Source of the DNA: Bradyrhizobium sp. LTSP849
GTDB taxonomy: Bacteria > Pseudomonadota > Alphaproteobacteria > Rhizobiales > Xanthobacteraceae
DNA length: 38,866 nucleotides
NCBI RefSeq assembly: GCF_000938255.1
Contig: NZ_JYMR01000015.1
Location: 1 to 38,866, forward strand
Reading direction: 5' to 3'
Numbering within the stretch: the first letter of the stretch is position 1; each line of letters starts with the position of its first letter. Made by a program: the position numbers and the translations under genes. The notes under the pieces were generated by a model. That model worked only from the letters and a program-made list of their open reading frames with translations. It searched no databases and was not told where the DNA came from. Below, piece after piece: positions 8,683-16,764 of this stretch.

Positions 8683-9244
8683 TTCGCTCCCTTGGGATTT
8701 CGGTTACTTTCGCTCACGCTCTTGAAAAGCGTCGCGACTCCTTTGCAAGAAGCTATCAAGCAGGTGTCGTTCGGCAATGGAGTGAGCGCCCGCGAGCGTC
8801 AGATGATTTCTGCCGCGATACTTCAGCTCCCCATTTCTAAAAGTAGTGCATGTGGCACCGCAGAGTTCAGGCAGGATACCCTTAAGGCCTTACGACAGTT
8901 CTGCGCGCGATCGCGCCGGGTTTGGACCTGAGGCGACTGCCAACGCCCTCGCCCTCACTCCGACTTGCATCAATACAGGTGATCGGCTTCGATCGTTTGC
9001 AACTGGTTCTTGGTCACGGCCGATTTGAGATGTTGTCCGGATAATCGCCTGTTTTCGGCCTGTTATCGGCATTAACAGGAAACTGCCGAAAGCGACGTCT
9101 GACCGCGCGTAAGCTACAGGAAACATGTCGCAAATCTGCTCGACCTGCGTCTATAAATTGAGCCAAAGCCTGCTTTAAGCCTAGAGTATTCGCCGAACCC
9201 CCTGTTATTTCGGACGTCCAGCCTTGGATGTGCTACTGACCAGT
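8683..9244 (+). other. intergenic stretch without a supported gene
   Basis: About 560 bases. A 79-residue frame at 8692-8931 has no ribosome site or recognisable family and is not called. An inverted repeat CCTGTTA/TAACAGG (9059-9065 and 9073-9079, 7-base gap) lies about 165 bases before the next gene and could be an operator. From about 9210 the sequence is duplicated at 16383. Confidence 0.4.
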
Positions 9245-9484
9245 ATGAAAACATGTCTCGCGATCATCGCAGTCATGCTCTTAACGCCCGCCTCAGCTGC
9301 GCAGTTTGCAGCTCCGGCACCAGCCACGCCTGAACTCTCATCCCACGATCAGATCAAGGCTGCCCGCGCCAAGGAAGCCGAAGAGACGAAAAGCGGTCCT
9401 ACCGCACGAGCCTGGGATCGCGACGGCGACGGCAAGCGGCCGTGGGAAACACCAGCGAAGCCGAGCAGCAGCTCAAAGCCTTGA
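9245..9484 (+). CDS. small secreted protein, copy 1
   Basis: A 79-residue protein with a signal peptide (MKTCLAIIAVMLLTPASA, cleaved after ASA). The short mature domain contains SHDQIKAARAKEAEETKSG and an Asp-rich WDRDGDGKRPW segment reminiscent of a calcium-binding loop. ATG 9245 is chosen because it gives the standard signal peptide. A close copy lies at 16416-16655, with near-identical DNA through the central part. Family unknown to me. Confidence 0.65.
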   Translation: MKTCLAIIAVMLLTPASAAQFAAPAPATPELSSHDQIKAARAKEAEETKSGPTARAWDRDGDGKRPWETPAKPSSSSKP

Positions 9485-9544
9485 GAGGCACTTCTGCCGA
9501 CGAGGTATGAAAGCGATTATGGTGTGCAGTACGCCACTGCCCTC

Positions 9545-10689
9545 TCACTGCATGCCAGTGTCGGTCGGTTGAGAGGACTTCTCGACTAGGGCCGCGGCTG
9601 TCGGGTGGATTGGGCTTGTGGCCCATAACTGTCTCGCGGTGGGCAGAGGCGATATCTGCAAGTCCCCCCACCAGGCCTTTCCATGGTGGTGCAGCTGTTG
9701 GTGGTGCGGACGGCACAAAGGCACCGTGAACTCATCGCTGACTTTCCGGCCGAGAGCTCTCGGCTGGCGAACTTGACGTGGTGGGCATCGGAGGGTGTCT
9801 GCTTGCAGATAAGACAAGGCTGCGCGCGGACGAAGGCTAGGTGCGCCTTGCTCCGCTTCCGGGTGGCCTCTTTGGGAAAGGCCAAACCGATCGGTTGATC
9901 CAGAAGTGGGCCGTTGCCGACGCCCTGCGCTCCGCCATCCGCCGGTGTGAGCGGATCATTGGATCTGTGTGGCTTCACAAGCTGATCGGCGCCGGAATAG
10001 GCAATTCCCTCAAATCTCTTCTGGTAGGCGGTTTCCAGGATGCGGGCATCAGCTTCCAGGAGAGTGTTCTTGAGAGGGAGGCTGGCTTTGGCCCACGCGA
10101 GGAGGCCATCGTCGGCTTGGGAGTCTAGCTGGCCAAGAAGCAGGTCTAATAGATTGGTAGAGTGTTCGGGCGGCAGGACCGGAGGGCGGTTGAGGATGCT
10201 CTTGGATGGCTTCCCCTTTGGTTTTGAGGCGGTCTGTGGTTCGCTGGTGGCCGGCCCAGCGATCGCATCAGGTGCGTCCAGATCGTCCTCACCTGCGATT
10301 CCGACCAGGGCAAACAGGGCGTAGCGGCGGGCATAGGTCAGCGCCGCGCCCATCCGGTGCGGCGCTTCGACGTCCTTTGAGGCGCAGACAGGCAGATCTG
10401 AGGAAATCCATTCCCCGGAGGCATGGGCGAGCAGGGTGGTGAGGTGGATTTGCTCGCCAGGCCGCTCGACCCGGGTGGTCTGGATCGTTGCGATCTCCTG
10501 CTGGCCTAACGCCTTGCGGACGATGTCCAAGCCGCTTGCGAGGGAAGCATAACGAAAGGTTCGGTCGTCCTCCCGCGGGAAGGGCGAGCGAATAACGGCG
10601 GTCAGGGTCTTCTCCGGGTTGATCAGATCGGCTTGAGCGCGAGCAAGGGCCGCTGCGATAGTTCCGATACGCTCACTGGATTGATGCAT
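9545..10689 (-). pseudogene. ERF-family annealing protein fused to HNH domain, frameshifted
   Basis: GGAGGGG seven bases before ATG 10689 fixes the start. Residues ~1-140 are an ERF domain ([69 protein letters not shown]). ERF proteins anneal single strands in phage recombination. After a linker comes an HNH-like zinc nuclease region ([19 protein letters not shown]). At about 9766 a C appears to be missing from a CC run. The original frame then stops at 9586, while the next frame carries the true continuation ([29 protein letters not shown]) to a stop at 9545. The ERF part is intact; the HNH part is broken unless the shift is a sequencing error. Last gene of the YqaJ/regulator/ERF group. Confidence 0.85.
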
Positions 10690-10842
10690 TGGCCGCCCCT
10701 CCAACATCAATGTCTCGGAGATGATGGCACGCGATCCCGGGCCCTTAGCCCCAGGCCCGTGAGTGTTTGCTTCACTAGCTCCCTCCGACAGCGATTTTAT
10801 TAACTCGGACTGGCTTCGTAGAAATCTGATTGAGCACCACAT

Positions 10843-11598
10843 TTATTGTTTCCCACTGACGTCGTTCGGAAGATCGAACAGCGGAACTTGCAACGCTAGA
10901 ATCTCGGAGACCCACGAGATTTCGACGTCATTGACGGATTGCAGATAAGGCGAGTTGAGATGGAATATATGCCGCTCTGAGGCTAGTTTGATGTTTCGCC
11001 ACCATGTCGTGTCGTCACTGAGCTTCACGATAAACTTTTCAGCTAGGCCCTGGCGCTCCAGTACCTCCTTGTTCATCGGCTCGCGAAGGCCTTCTCTATA
11101 GAAGAGCATCCAGCCCCGTAGCTTTCCGTTTATGATATCGAGAGCCACCGCATCGGAAGGCAAATGGGAGCCGCCCGCCACGCGACGTCCGGTTTTGCAG
11201 TATTGAACCTGGTCATCTGCGATCACCGATCCGATGACAGGAATTGCCTTGGCAGCCCACGCATAGGCGTCGGGCGTATCACTGAAACCCAACGCTTCCT
11301 TCGGCACACCGAGCGCTTTGCCGATCTCTGCCGCCCGGTCTGCATCCAGCCAGGTATCGCGCTCTTCAAGCCGGCGGATGGTTTCGCCGGTAACGCCCAA
11401 GAGCCTTCCAAGGTGTGCCAGCGAGACGCCGGCACGCCGACGATAGTCTCGAATCGAGTTTGGAGGCGGAGCGCTTTTCAACCGGCTCTCATTTGGGTTC
11501 GAGGATCCTGTCGTCGGCCGCAGGCGCACCTTCGGTGGATTGGGCGCCAGTTGTGAGAGCGTGCGCCGATTTTTCTGCGGTTTGGTCTCGTCGTTCAT
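10843..11598 (-). CDS. HTH regulator with LexA/S24-like C-terminal domain
   Basis: From ATG 11598 this encodes 251 residues. A Pro/Asn-rich leader is followed by an HTH_XRE domain (IRDYRRRAGVSLAHLGRLLG, VTGETIRRLEERDTW). The C-terminal half resembles the beta-rich fold of phage repressors (IPVIGSVIADDQV, RGWMLFYREGL, KFIVKLSDDTTWW, SPYLQSVNDVEISWVSEIL). I do not see a clear Ser-Lys protease pair, so self-cleavage is uncertain. A GTG at 11679 overlaps the stop of the exonuclease gene and would allow coupled translation with a longer N-terminus. Its place between exonuclease and ERF genes fits a repressor of a phage or ICE recombination operon. Confidence 0.7.
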   Translation of the reverse strand: MNDETKPQKNRRTLSQLAPNPPKVRLRPTTGSSNPNESRLKSAPPPNSIRDYRRRAGVSLAHLGRLLGVTGETIRRLEERDTWLDADRAAEIGKALGVPKEALGFSDTPDAYAWAAKAIPVIGSVIADDQVQYCKTGRRVAGGSHLPSDAVALDIINGKLRGWMLFYREGLREPMNKEVLERQGLAEKFIVKLSDDTTWWRNIKLASERHIFHLNSPYLQSVNDVEISWVSEILALQVPLFDLPNDVSGKQ

Positions 11599-11678
11599 TG
11601 GTGCGCTTGTGATGTTAGGTTTTGCGGATATGGTGATGAAAAATGCTTGAGGGCTGGGTTCGTTTACAGGAGCAGACA

Positions 11679-12530
11679 CTATGGCGCTGCGATCGCACCA
11701 ATGTGTGCACCTGACAACGCCTGGGCGACCTCTATCGGTAGAGCTTCAAAGCTGATGGCATTTGACTTCGAACGCTTGGCCTTGATGCCATGGCCAACGG
11801 CCTCCTTAGCGTCCTCAGGGACCAGCTTCTTCAATTCGGTCTTGGCTAGTTCATGATCTCCGTGAGCTTCGCGAGTCCGGAGATAGGTTGCCGCAAGCTC
11901 GGCCCAGGAATTGGATGCGGCCATATCGACAATCTTGATCGCTTCAAGCCGCGGGCGAGGCGTTTCGATATTGAACAACGCCGGTGGCTCGCCGGTCTGG
12001 ACGCAGCGCCAGAATTTCTTCTCGGCCGTCAAAAGAAGGTGTTGATAGAGCGGATCGGCGTGAACGGTTATTTCGACCCACTTGCCACCACCGGTAATGA
12101 TGGAGAGTACCGCCGAGCGCGCCGCGACCACCCACGTATTGTGTTGAAGCTGGGCCATATGTTTGTCGGCGGCTGCTTCCTCGGAGAAATTCCAGGGCAG
12201 CATGAACTTGGCCTCGAACACCGCCCCGGTCCGCTCTACGCGCCCATCGAGCGTCGCGCCCATCCATTTGTGGATGGGGTGCCGGACCTTCCGTTGGACG
12301 TCCTTAACGGTGTGGCCGCTGTTGCGTTCGTACCAGGTGCGATTGAGGTCCTCGGTAATGCTGCCGAGTTGGACAATCAGTTCTTGGCTGAGGTCTTGAG
12401 GCGCGATCTCGCCTCGCTTCTCGCGCCAGAGCCTGACGAGCTTGTCCTGATCATCGCCCATGATGATCCTGGCGTCGGATCCTCCAAGGAACCCAATTCG
12501 CGACTTCCATTGCTCAGTGCGACTGGCCAT
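11679..12530 (-). CDS. YqaJ-family (lambda-exonuclease-like) recombinase
   Basis: A 283-residue PD-(D/E)XK exonuclease of the YqaJ type, predicted to resect double-strand ends to make single strands for an annealing protein. Visible motifs are GGSDARIIMGDD (residues ~16-27), GSITEDLNRTWYE with Glu60, the core GATLDGRVE (Asp95) followed by FEAKFMLPW (Glu106, Lys108), and HMAQLQHNTWVV with Gln127. ATG 12530 starts MASRTEQWKSRIGF; an upstream start at 12602 would run into the divergent promoter. It is the first gene of a leftward group with the regulator and ERF genes, matching the exonuclease plus annealing protein pairs of phages and ICEs. Confidence 0.85.
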   Translation of the reverse strand: MASRTEQWKSRIGFLGGSDARIIMGDDQDKLVRLWREKRGEIAPQDLSQELIVQLGSITEDLNRTWYERNSGHTVKDVQRKVRHPIHKWMGATLDGRVERTGAVFEAKFMLPWNFSEEAAADKHMAQLQHNTWVVAARSAVLSIITGGGKWVEITVHADPLYQHLLLTAEKKFWRCVQTGEPPALFNIETPRPRLEAIKIVDMAASNSWAELAATYLRTREAHGDHELAKTELKKLVPEDAKEAVGHGIKAKRSKSNAISFEALPIEVAQALSGAHIGAIAAP

Positions 12531-12545
12531 TAATCCAATCCATCT

Positions 12546-12618
12546 AAAAACGACAGATACGACTATAATGGATATTTGGACGAATCGATCGTTTTTCGAC
12601 ATATTTCTGCGGAGGTGG
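12546..12618. promoter_or_regulatory. divergent control region of the recombination module
   Basis: The 93-base gap between the YqaJ gene and the XRE gene contains a perfect TATAAT (12564-12569). Arms AAAAACGA (12546-12553) and TCGTTTTT (12589-12596) form an inverted pair around it, and CGATCG adjoins the right arm. GGAGGTGG (12611-12618) is the ribosome site of the XRE gene. I infer a divergent promoter with regulator-binding half-sites; the bound protein could be either HTH protein of the module. Confidence 0.5.
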
Positions 12619-12623
12619 TCGAA

Positions 12624-12860
12624 ATGATTTCTCCAATGCAGTGTCGTGCCGCGCGTGGTCTCCTAGATTGGAGTCAGCAGGATCTCGCAGATCGTGCCAA
12701 AGTTGGAATTGTAACCGTTAGACAGCTTGAGGCAGGCACTCATGAGCCGCGGCGTTCGACCCTTCAGGTAGTGAGATTGGCCTTCGAAGCAGCGGGAGTG
12801 CTGTTCATCGACGAGAATGGTGGCGGCGCGGGGGTCCGGCTGCGCAAGTCCTCGCGCTAA
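12624..12860 (+). CDS. small XRE-family regulator
   Basis: A 78-residue single-domain HTH protein: MISPMQCRAARGLLDWSQQ, DLADRAKVGIVTVRQLEAG, then LQVVRLAFEAAGVLFIDEN and a basic end (GVRLRKSSR). This architecture is common in alphaproteobacteria. The start at 12624 is fixed by GGAGGTGG six bases upstream. It is divergent from the exonuclease operon and is a good candidate for controlling it. Its last ~50 bases plus ~65 downstream bases recur at 14180-14295. Confidence 0.82.
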   Translation: MISPMQCRAARGLLDWSQQDLADRAKVGIVTVRQLEAGTHEPRRSTLQVVRLAFEAAGVLFIDENGGGAGVRLRKSSR

Positions 12861-13286
12861 TTTCTACGCTGCAACGCTTGGAGCTTTCGCTCAGGCCGCG
12901 GCCGGTCCTGTGGTCGCGAGTGAGCGCCTGGTCTGCCGTTATAACGGGCCGAGCGGCGGGCTTCTCATCCGTGGCAAGCAGTTGTGCTTTCGCCATTGAG
13001 ACCTGCGCGAGATGGTGTGTTGTTTATGAGGGTGGGCGCGTATGCCCATTGAAAATTCGGTGTGCCATGTCGCATCCCGCTTTTCCTTCGAGCTTGCCCA
13101 TCCGATCTTGGTTGGTTTGAGGGCCTGTCATGGCGATCGGGCCTCCTGGACTCGAGCGGGGACGTCGATCCGGTATGGCGAGATTGGCTACAGCGTGAAC
13201 AGGACTTGCCGCCATAACTTGTTCGCGACCGGCAGGGGAGATATCTGCATGGCCGTGCGCCAGCGCGCAAGCCGCCGCAATCACTC
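12861..13286. other. intergenic stretch without a supported gene
   Basis: No frame here has a convincing start, ribosome site or family motif. The first ~65 bases are homologous to 14241-14295, so they belong to a repeated unit with the XRE 3' end. A minus-strand frame at 13024-13284 is open but compositionally featureless. Confidence 0.4.
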
Positions 13287-13319
13287 TTGAAAAACGATAT
13301 CAAATATTATAATTTGATA
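13287..13319 (+). promoter_or_regulatory. toxin-antitoxin promoter with perfect palindrome
   Basis: TATCAAAT (13298-13305) and ATTTGATA (13312-13319) form a perfect 8-base inverted repeat around ATTATA. A TATAAT lies inside it at 13308-13313, and TTGAAA at 13287-13292 could serve as -35 with a short spacer. The position, about 30 bases before the antitoxin gene, and the overlap with the -10 fit an operator for autorepression by a FitA-type RHH protein. A second arm pair, GATAGCA and TGCTATC, follows nearer the ATG. Confidence 0.65.
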
Positions 13320-13350
13320 GCAATGTAGTCAGAATCTGGATAATGCTATC

Positions 13351-13605
13351 ATGGCCGCCGTCACCATCCGAAACCTCTCCGCGGAGGCGCATCGCGCCCT
13401 GAAAGTCCGTGCGGCGCGGCATAATCGCAGCGCGGAAGCGGAAATGCGCGCCATTCTGGAGGCCGCCGTCCGTCCCGAGGGCCGGCTGCGGCTCGGCACC
13501 GCCCTTTCGGAGATGAGCCGGAAGATCGGCCTCACCAATGCCGATGTCGAGGCACTTGAACATGGCCGCGACGCGCGTGCCGCTGAGCCGATGCGCTTCG
13601 AATGA
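13351..13605 (+). CDS. FitA/VapB-type RHH antitoxin
   Basis: An 84-residue ribbon-helix-helix protein: MAAVTIRNLSAEAHRALKV is the DNA-binding strand and first helix, and RSAEAEMRAILEAAV the second. The C-terminal half (EALEHGRDARAAEPM) is the usual toxin-binding tail. Antitoxins of this kind neutralise the PIN toxin and repress their own operon. The stop overlaps the toxin ATG by four bases (ATGA at 13602-13605). Confidence 0.9.
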   Translation: MAAVTIRNLSAEAHRALKVRAARHNRSAEAEMRAILEAAVRPEGRLRLGTALSEMSRKIGLTNADVEALEHGRDARAAEPMRFE

Positions 13606-14024
13606 TCCTGCTCGATACCAATGTGGTCTCCGAGGCAATGAAGCCCGCACCAAATCCATCGGTCCGTAACTGGCTCGACGCCCAAGCTGCCGAGACGGTG
13701 TTTCTCTCCAGCGTCAGCATCGCCGAGCTGTTGTTCGGCATCGGCGCGCTGCCACGCGGCAGGCGCAAGGACAGGTTGGCAGCTGCGCTCGACGGTGTGC
13801 TGGACCTATTCTCGGCCCGCATCCTGCCCTTCGATACCGCCGCGGCGCGGCGCTATGCCGATCTCGCCGTCAAGGCGCGCGCGGCCGGAAAAGGCTTTCC
13901 CACGCCCGATGGCTACATTGCCGCAATCGCCGCCGCGCATGGGTTCGCCGTAGCATCGCGCGACACGAGTGCGTTCAATGCTGCCGGTCTGACGATCATC
14001 GATCCGTGGACCGTGACCAGCTGA
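13602..14024 (+). CDS. FitB/VapC-type PIN-domain toxin
   Basis: A 140-residue PIN ribonuclease. Metal-binding acidic residues are visible: Asp5 in MILLDTNVVSE, Glu42 in SIAELLFG, Asp103 in PTPDGYIAAIA and Asp121 in ASRDTSAF. The family cleaves RNA when freed from its antitoxin. All catalytic positions are present, so it should be active. It is translationally coupled to the antitoxin. Its neighbourhood, between a recombination module and degraded island genes, fits a stabilisation role for mobile DNA. Confidence 0.92.
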   Translation: MILLDTNVVSEAMKPAPNPSVRNWLDAQAAETVFLSSVSIAELLFGIGALPRGRRKDRLAAALDGVLDLFSARILPFDTAAARRYADLAVKARAAGKGFPTPDGYIAAIAAAHGFAVASRDTSAFNAAGLTIIDPWTVTS

Positions 14025-14128
14025 TAGAGGGTCCGCTGTTGGGGCCTTGCCGACGAATTGCGACGCGGGTGGGACTCTAGCGTCGGATCCGCCAATGAAC
14101 GTACGCCGGTGAGGGAGCGACTTCATTA

Positions 14129-14240
14129 ACAACTGCCAATGACCGCGCTATCCGTAGAGCGCTGGAAGACGCTGGCGTTGAATTTATCGACGAGAATGGT
14201 GGCGGCGGAGGGGCGCCGGCTACGCAAGCCCTCGCGCTAG
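14129..14240 (+). pseudogene. 3' remnant of an XRE regulator gene
   Basis: Reads TTANDRAIRRALEDAGVEF, then IDENGGGGG. After a one-base shift it ends RRLRKPSR and a stop, the usual C-terminus of the small XRE family at 12624-12860. The HTH part is absent. Sequence similarity to the intact copy continues ~55 bases past the stop. Confidence 0.75.
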
Positions 14241-14970
14241 TTTCTAGGTTGCACGCCTGATGGTTTCGCTCAGGCTGCTGGCGCGCGGTTGCGAGTACGG
14301 CGCGGATGGGCTCGTAGATTAGGTAATCGAGAATGCGCATCGGGAATGCGGCCCCACCCAACGCTGGCATTGGGACTGGCTTCCCTTCCTGGTCCTCGGC
14401 CCCCGGTTCGGCGTAGGTAATTCCACCCTGAAGTTGTCCTTCAAGACCAATTGGGTGAAGACCCTGCCGTCCACCTGGCTCGGAATCTCGCGGAAGCTCG
14501 GGTCCCCGACGTCAGCCCAATTCTCCGACGGCGATCCCGCGCGACCGCGAACCCTGCCTCGTGCAGAGCGCTTAGCTCATTGGCTGCGCATAAAAAGGCT
14601 GATCAAAAACAGCTTGGCAGTGGGCCTTCGGTGCGCCCTCGCGGTGAAAACCAAAAGTTGCGCAAAGGGTCAAAACCATGGAGCGGTCAATGCATTTTGG
14701 GTCCACCGGGAGCTACAAGCAGGACCGCCGGCCCGAATTCACATTTCCCGTCTCGTGACCGCGCGGCCTCGATACTTCGCTGCATGCCACAGTACCCTTG
14801 CTGCAGCGTCACGGCGTTGCGATTCGCGAAACGATGACGAGGGACCTCGAATCTTACCAGCGAGTTTACATCGCGGCGAAAATATTCAGTCATTTGATGC
14901 CACCGATTTGGCTGACTCATTTTACTATCGCGGGGCCGGGGCTGATTTGCGTACGACGAGGCAAGAGGTA
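14241..14970. other. gene-poor stretch with possible remnants
   Basis: The first ~55 bases match 12861-12925. On the minus strand around 14290-14510 two different frames hold protein-like segments (PSFREIPSQVDGRVFTQLV and PMRILDYLIYEPIRAVLA), as if from a broken gene. I cannot name the family. A plus frame is open from 14434 into the next gene, but its first ~150 residues look random, so it is not used as the gene start. Confidence 0.35.
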
Positions 14971-15441
14971 GTGGAAACCGAAAGTGTAAAAGTACAAGAT
15001 GTCGACATTCCGGATTACGTGAGGGGAATTTTCTGCGAACCAGTCTTGCTTGAGGGAGAGGATTCGGGCCTCTATTGGAAAATGGTCTGCGCTTTGATCG
15101 AAGAGCGCAAGCCCAGGACCATGTCGGACTGGATTGCACTCCATGACTTGAGCACCAAATTGTGGGAGGAGCGTCTCTTCCGAAGGGCCTCCAACGCACT
15201 CATCCGCTGTGGTAAACTTGCCGCCGTGCAGCAAATTTTGGATGAGATTATTCCTGGTGAGAGCAATCTAAAAAGAATCCAAGACAATGCCGCTCGCCGC
15301 GGAAACAAGTATTTCAGCGAGAACGAAAAAGAGCGAAACGAAATTCACTCGCTCCTCGCGAAATTCGGCGTCACCGAGGCAGAGCTTTATGCAAGATCGG
15401 CACAGAACAACAGCGAAGCACTGTTGATGTGGGAAGGATGA
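14971..15441 (+). CDS. hypothetical protein, unknown function
   Basis: The convincing part is ~156 residues from about GTG 14971: DVDIPDYVRGIFCEPVLLEG, then LYWKMVCALIEERKPRTMSDW, LWEERLFRRASNALIRCG and a helical C-terminus (EIHSLLAKFGVTEAELYAR). It looks like a soluble, mostly helical protein. The start is uncertain; AGAGGT just before GTG 14971 is too close for a good ribosome site. It is followed after 102 bases by the TGPKS-motif gene on the same strand, and the two probably form a unit. Function unknown. Confidence 0.55.
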   Translation: METESVKVQDVDIPDYVRGIFCEPVLLEGEDSGLYWKMVCALIEERKPRTMSDWIALHDLSTKLWEERLFRRASNALIRCGKLAAVQQILDEIIPGESNLKRIQDNAARRGNKYFSENEKERNEIHSLLAKFGVTEAELYARSAQNNSEALLMWEG

Positions 15442-15543
15442 TCGGATCACGCCAACGAGGCCGCCAGAAGCTCCGCAAGGAAGATTGGCGTCTCCGCCGC
15501 GAGCAGGATGCGAATCGAAAGGGGGAGTAAAGGCGTACTCGTC

Positions 15544-16029
15544 ATGGCCAGTGAGAAGCAGATCAAAGCAAATCGCGAGAATGCAAAACGGAGTACGGGG
15601 CCGAAGAGCTTGGCAGGACGACTGAAATCGAGCCGCAACGCCAAGAGCCATGGTCTTTCTATTCCGTTGGCCGCAGATCCTCCCACCGTGACACAAGCCT
15701 ACAAATTGGTAGAGGTGATGACGCCGGAGGGCGCGAGCCCATCCCAGAAGGTGGCGGCGGTGGAAATGGCGCAGGCCCAAACCCAGTTGCTGCGGGTTGC
15801 GGCCGTCCGAAGGGCCCTACTGGCGGAGCTGGACTTGGAGTCTCCGTCCCTTGAACAGGTACGGCGCCTCGTGGCAATCGAACGCTATGAATGTCGAGCC
15901 CACAGGCGACGTCGGCGAGCGATAGGCCGGCTTCGCGGCACGGAAGCGATGGATGATGGAGTTGAGGGAGCAAGCGCAATTTTGGTAAAACGAACCCAAT
16001 TTGATCGAACCTGTGAGACGATCGGCTAA
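15544..16029 (+). CDS. TGPKS..GR..SRNA..HGLS-motif protein
   Basis: A 161-residue basic protein from ATG 15544, preceded by AAAGGCG. The N-terminus carries the recurring rhizobial pattern KQIKANRENAKRSTGPKS followed by RLKSSRNAKSHGLS. The rest is helical and Arg-rich (RRHRRRR-like stretch near residue 130). Proteins with this N-terminal signature are widespread and uncharacterised. The basic head suggests nucleic-acid contact, which is inference only. Confidence 0.65.
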   Translation: MASEKQIKANRENAKRSTGPKSLAGRLKSSRNAKSHGLSIPLAADPPTVTQAYKLVEVMTPEGASPSQKVAAVEMAQAQTQLLRVAAVRRALLAELDLESPSLEQVRRLVAIERYECRAHRRRRRAIGRLRGTEAMDDGVEGASAILVKRTQFDRTCETIG

Positions 16030-16103
16030 TGGGTGCGTTGTCTAATTCAGTCGTTGGCTACGTGCTGGTGTGAAGGGTTCGGAAAGTCTGGAGATCTCCG
16101 ATC

Positions 16104-16258
16104 ATGACCGCCAACATCCACCCCTTCCGCAGCACTAGCCTCACCGCGACCAGCAAGGCGCAAGGCGCCGAGCTGTCCTCGCTCCAGGATGACGAATTGC
16201 GGCACCGGGGCAATAATTATCGCATGACGTAGCATGGCTTTGCACAGGACAGCCGTTG
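16104..16258 (+). pseudogene. aldose-1-epimerase remnant 1
   Basis: ATG 16104 begins a stretch homologous to the 5' end of the intact epimerase gene at 27183 (NIHPFRSTSLTATSKAQGAE). After an internal deletion it rejoins homology at GACGAATTGCGGCACCGGGG and breaks off near 16258. An in-frame TAG lies near 16230. It is in the same orientation as the intact gene. Clearly non-functional. Confidence 0.75.
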
Positions 16259-16415
16259 CCAGGGCGGATCACCCTTCAGTCGCAATCTATGGTTCAACAG
16301 GACCGATATCGGGCCAAAGCGCCGGTTGGTGATGCGGACGACGAAATGCTGGCTACCTGCGACACGAGGAATGAACAAAATCGGACGTTCCGCCTTGGAC
16401 GTGCTACTGACCGGT

Positions 16416-16655
16416 ATGAAAACATATCTCGCGATCATCGCGGTCATGCTCTTAGCGCCCGCCTCGGCTGCGCAATTCGCAGGTCCGGCGCCAGCCGCGC
16501 CTGAACTCTCATCCCACGATCAGATCAAGGCTGCCCGCGCCAAGGAAGCCGAAGAGACGAAAAGCGGTCCTACCGCGCGAGCCTGGGATCGCGACGGTGA
16601 TGGCAAGCGGCCGTGGGATACGAGAGCGAGGCCTGGCAACACCTCGAAGCCCTGA
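16416..16655 (+). CDS. small secreted protein, copy 2
   Basis: A 79-residue signal-peptide protein (MKTYLAIIAVMLLAPASA), with the same mature part as copy 1 at 9245: SHDQIKAARAKEAEETKSG and WDRDGDGKRPW. The two DNA copies are nearly identical from the SHDQ codons to the DGDG codons and differ mainly at the 3' end. It sits between two epimerase remnants, so this copy may have travelled with that DNA. Confidence 0.65.
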   Translation: MKTYLAIIAVMLLAPASAAQFAGPAPAAPELSSHDQIKAARAKEAEETKSGPTARAWDRDGDGKRPWDTRARPGNTSKP

Positions 16656-16764
16656 GAGAGAACCGTCGTCGGCCACGCGGTATAAGGACGTTGCTGACAA
16701 TGAGAGGCTTTTGGTCGCATATTGCGCCGAGCGCGGATGTGCGGCGAGATTACGAGTTTGCAGT

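Noticed and set aside
8692..8931. 79-residue plus frame after the NodB-like gene
   Set aside because: No ribosome site, motif or homologous feature supports it.
16217..16447. 76-residue minus-strand frame with ITNRRFGPISVLL
   Set aside because: It overlaps an epimerase remnant and the second secreted-protein gene, and has no start signal.
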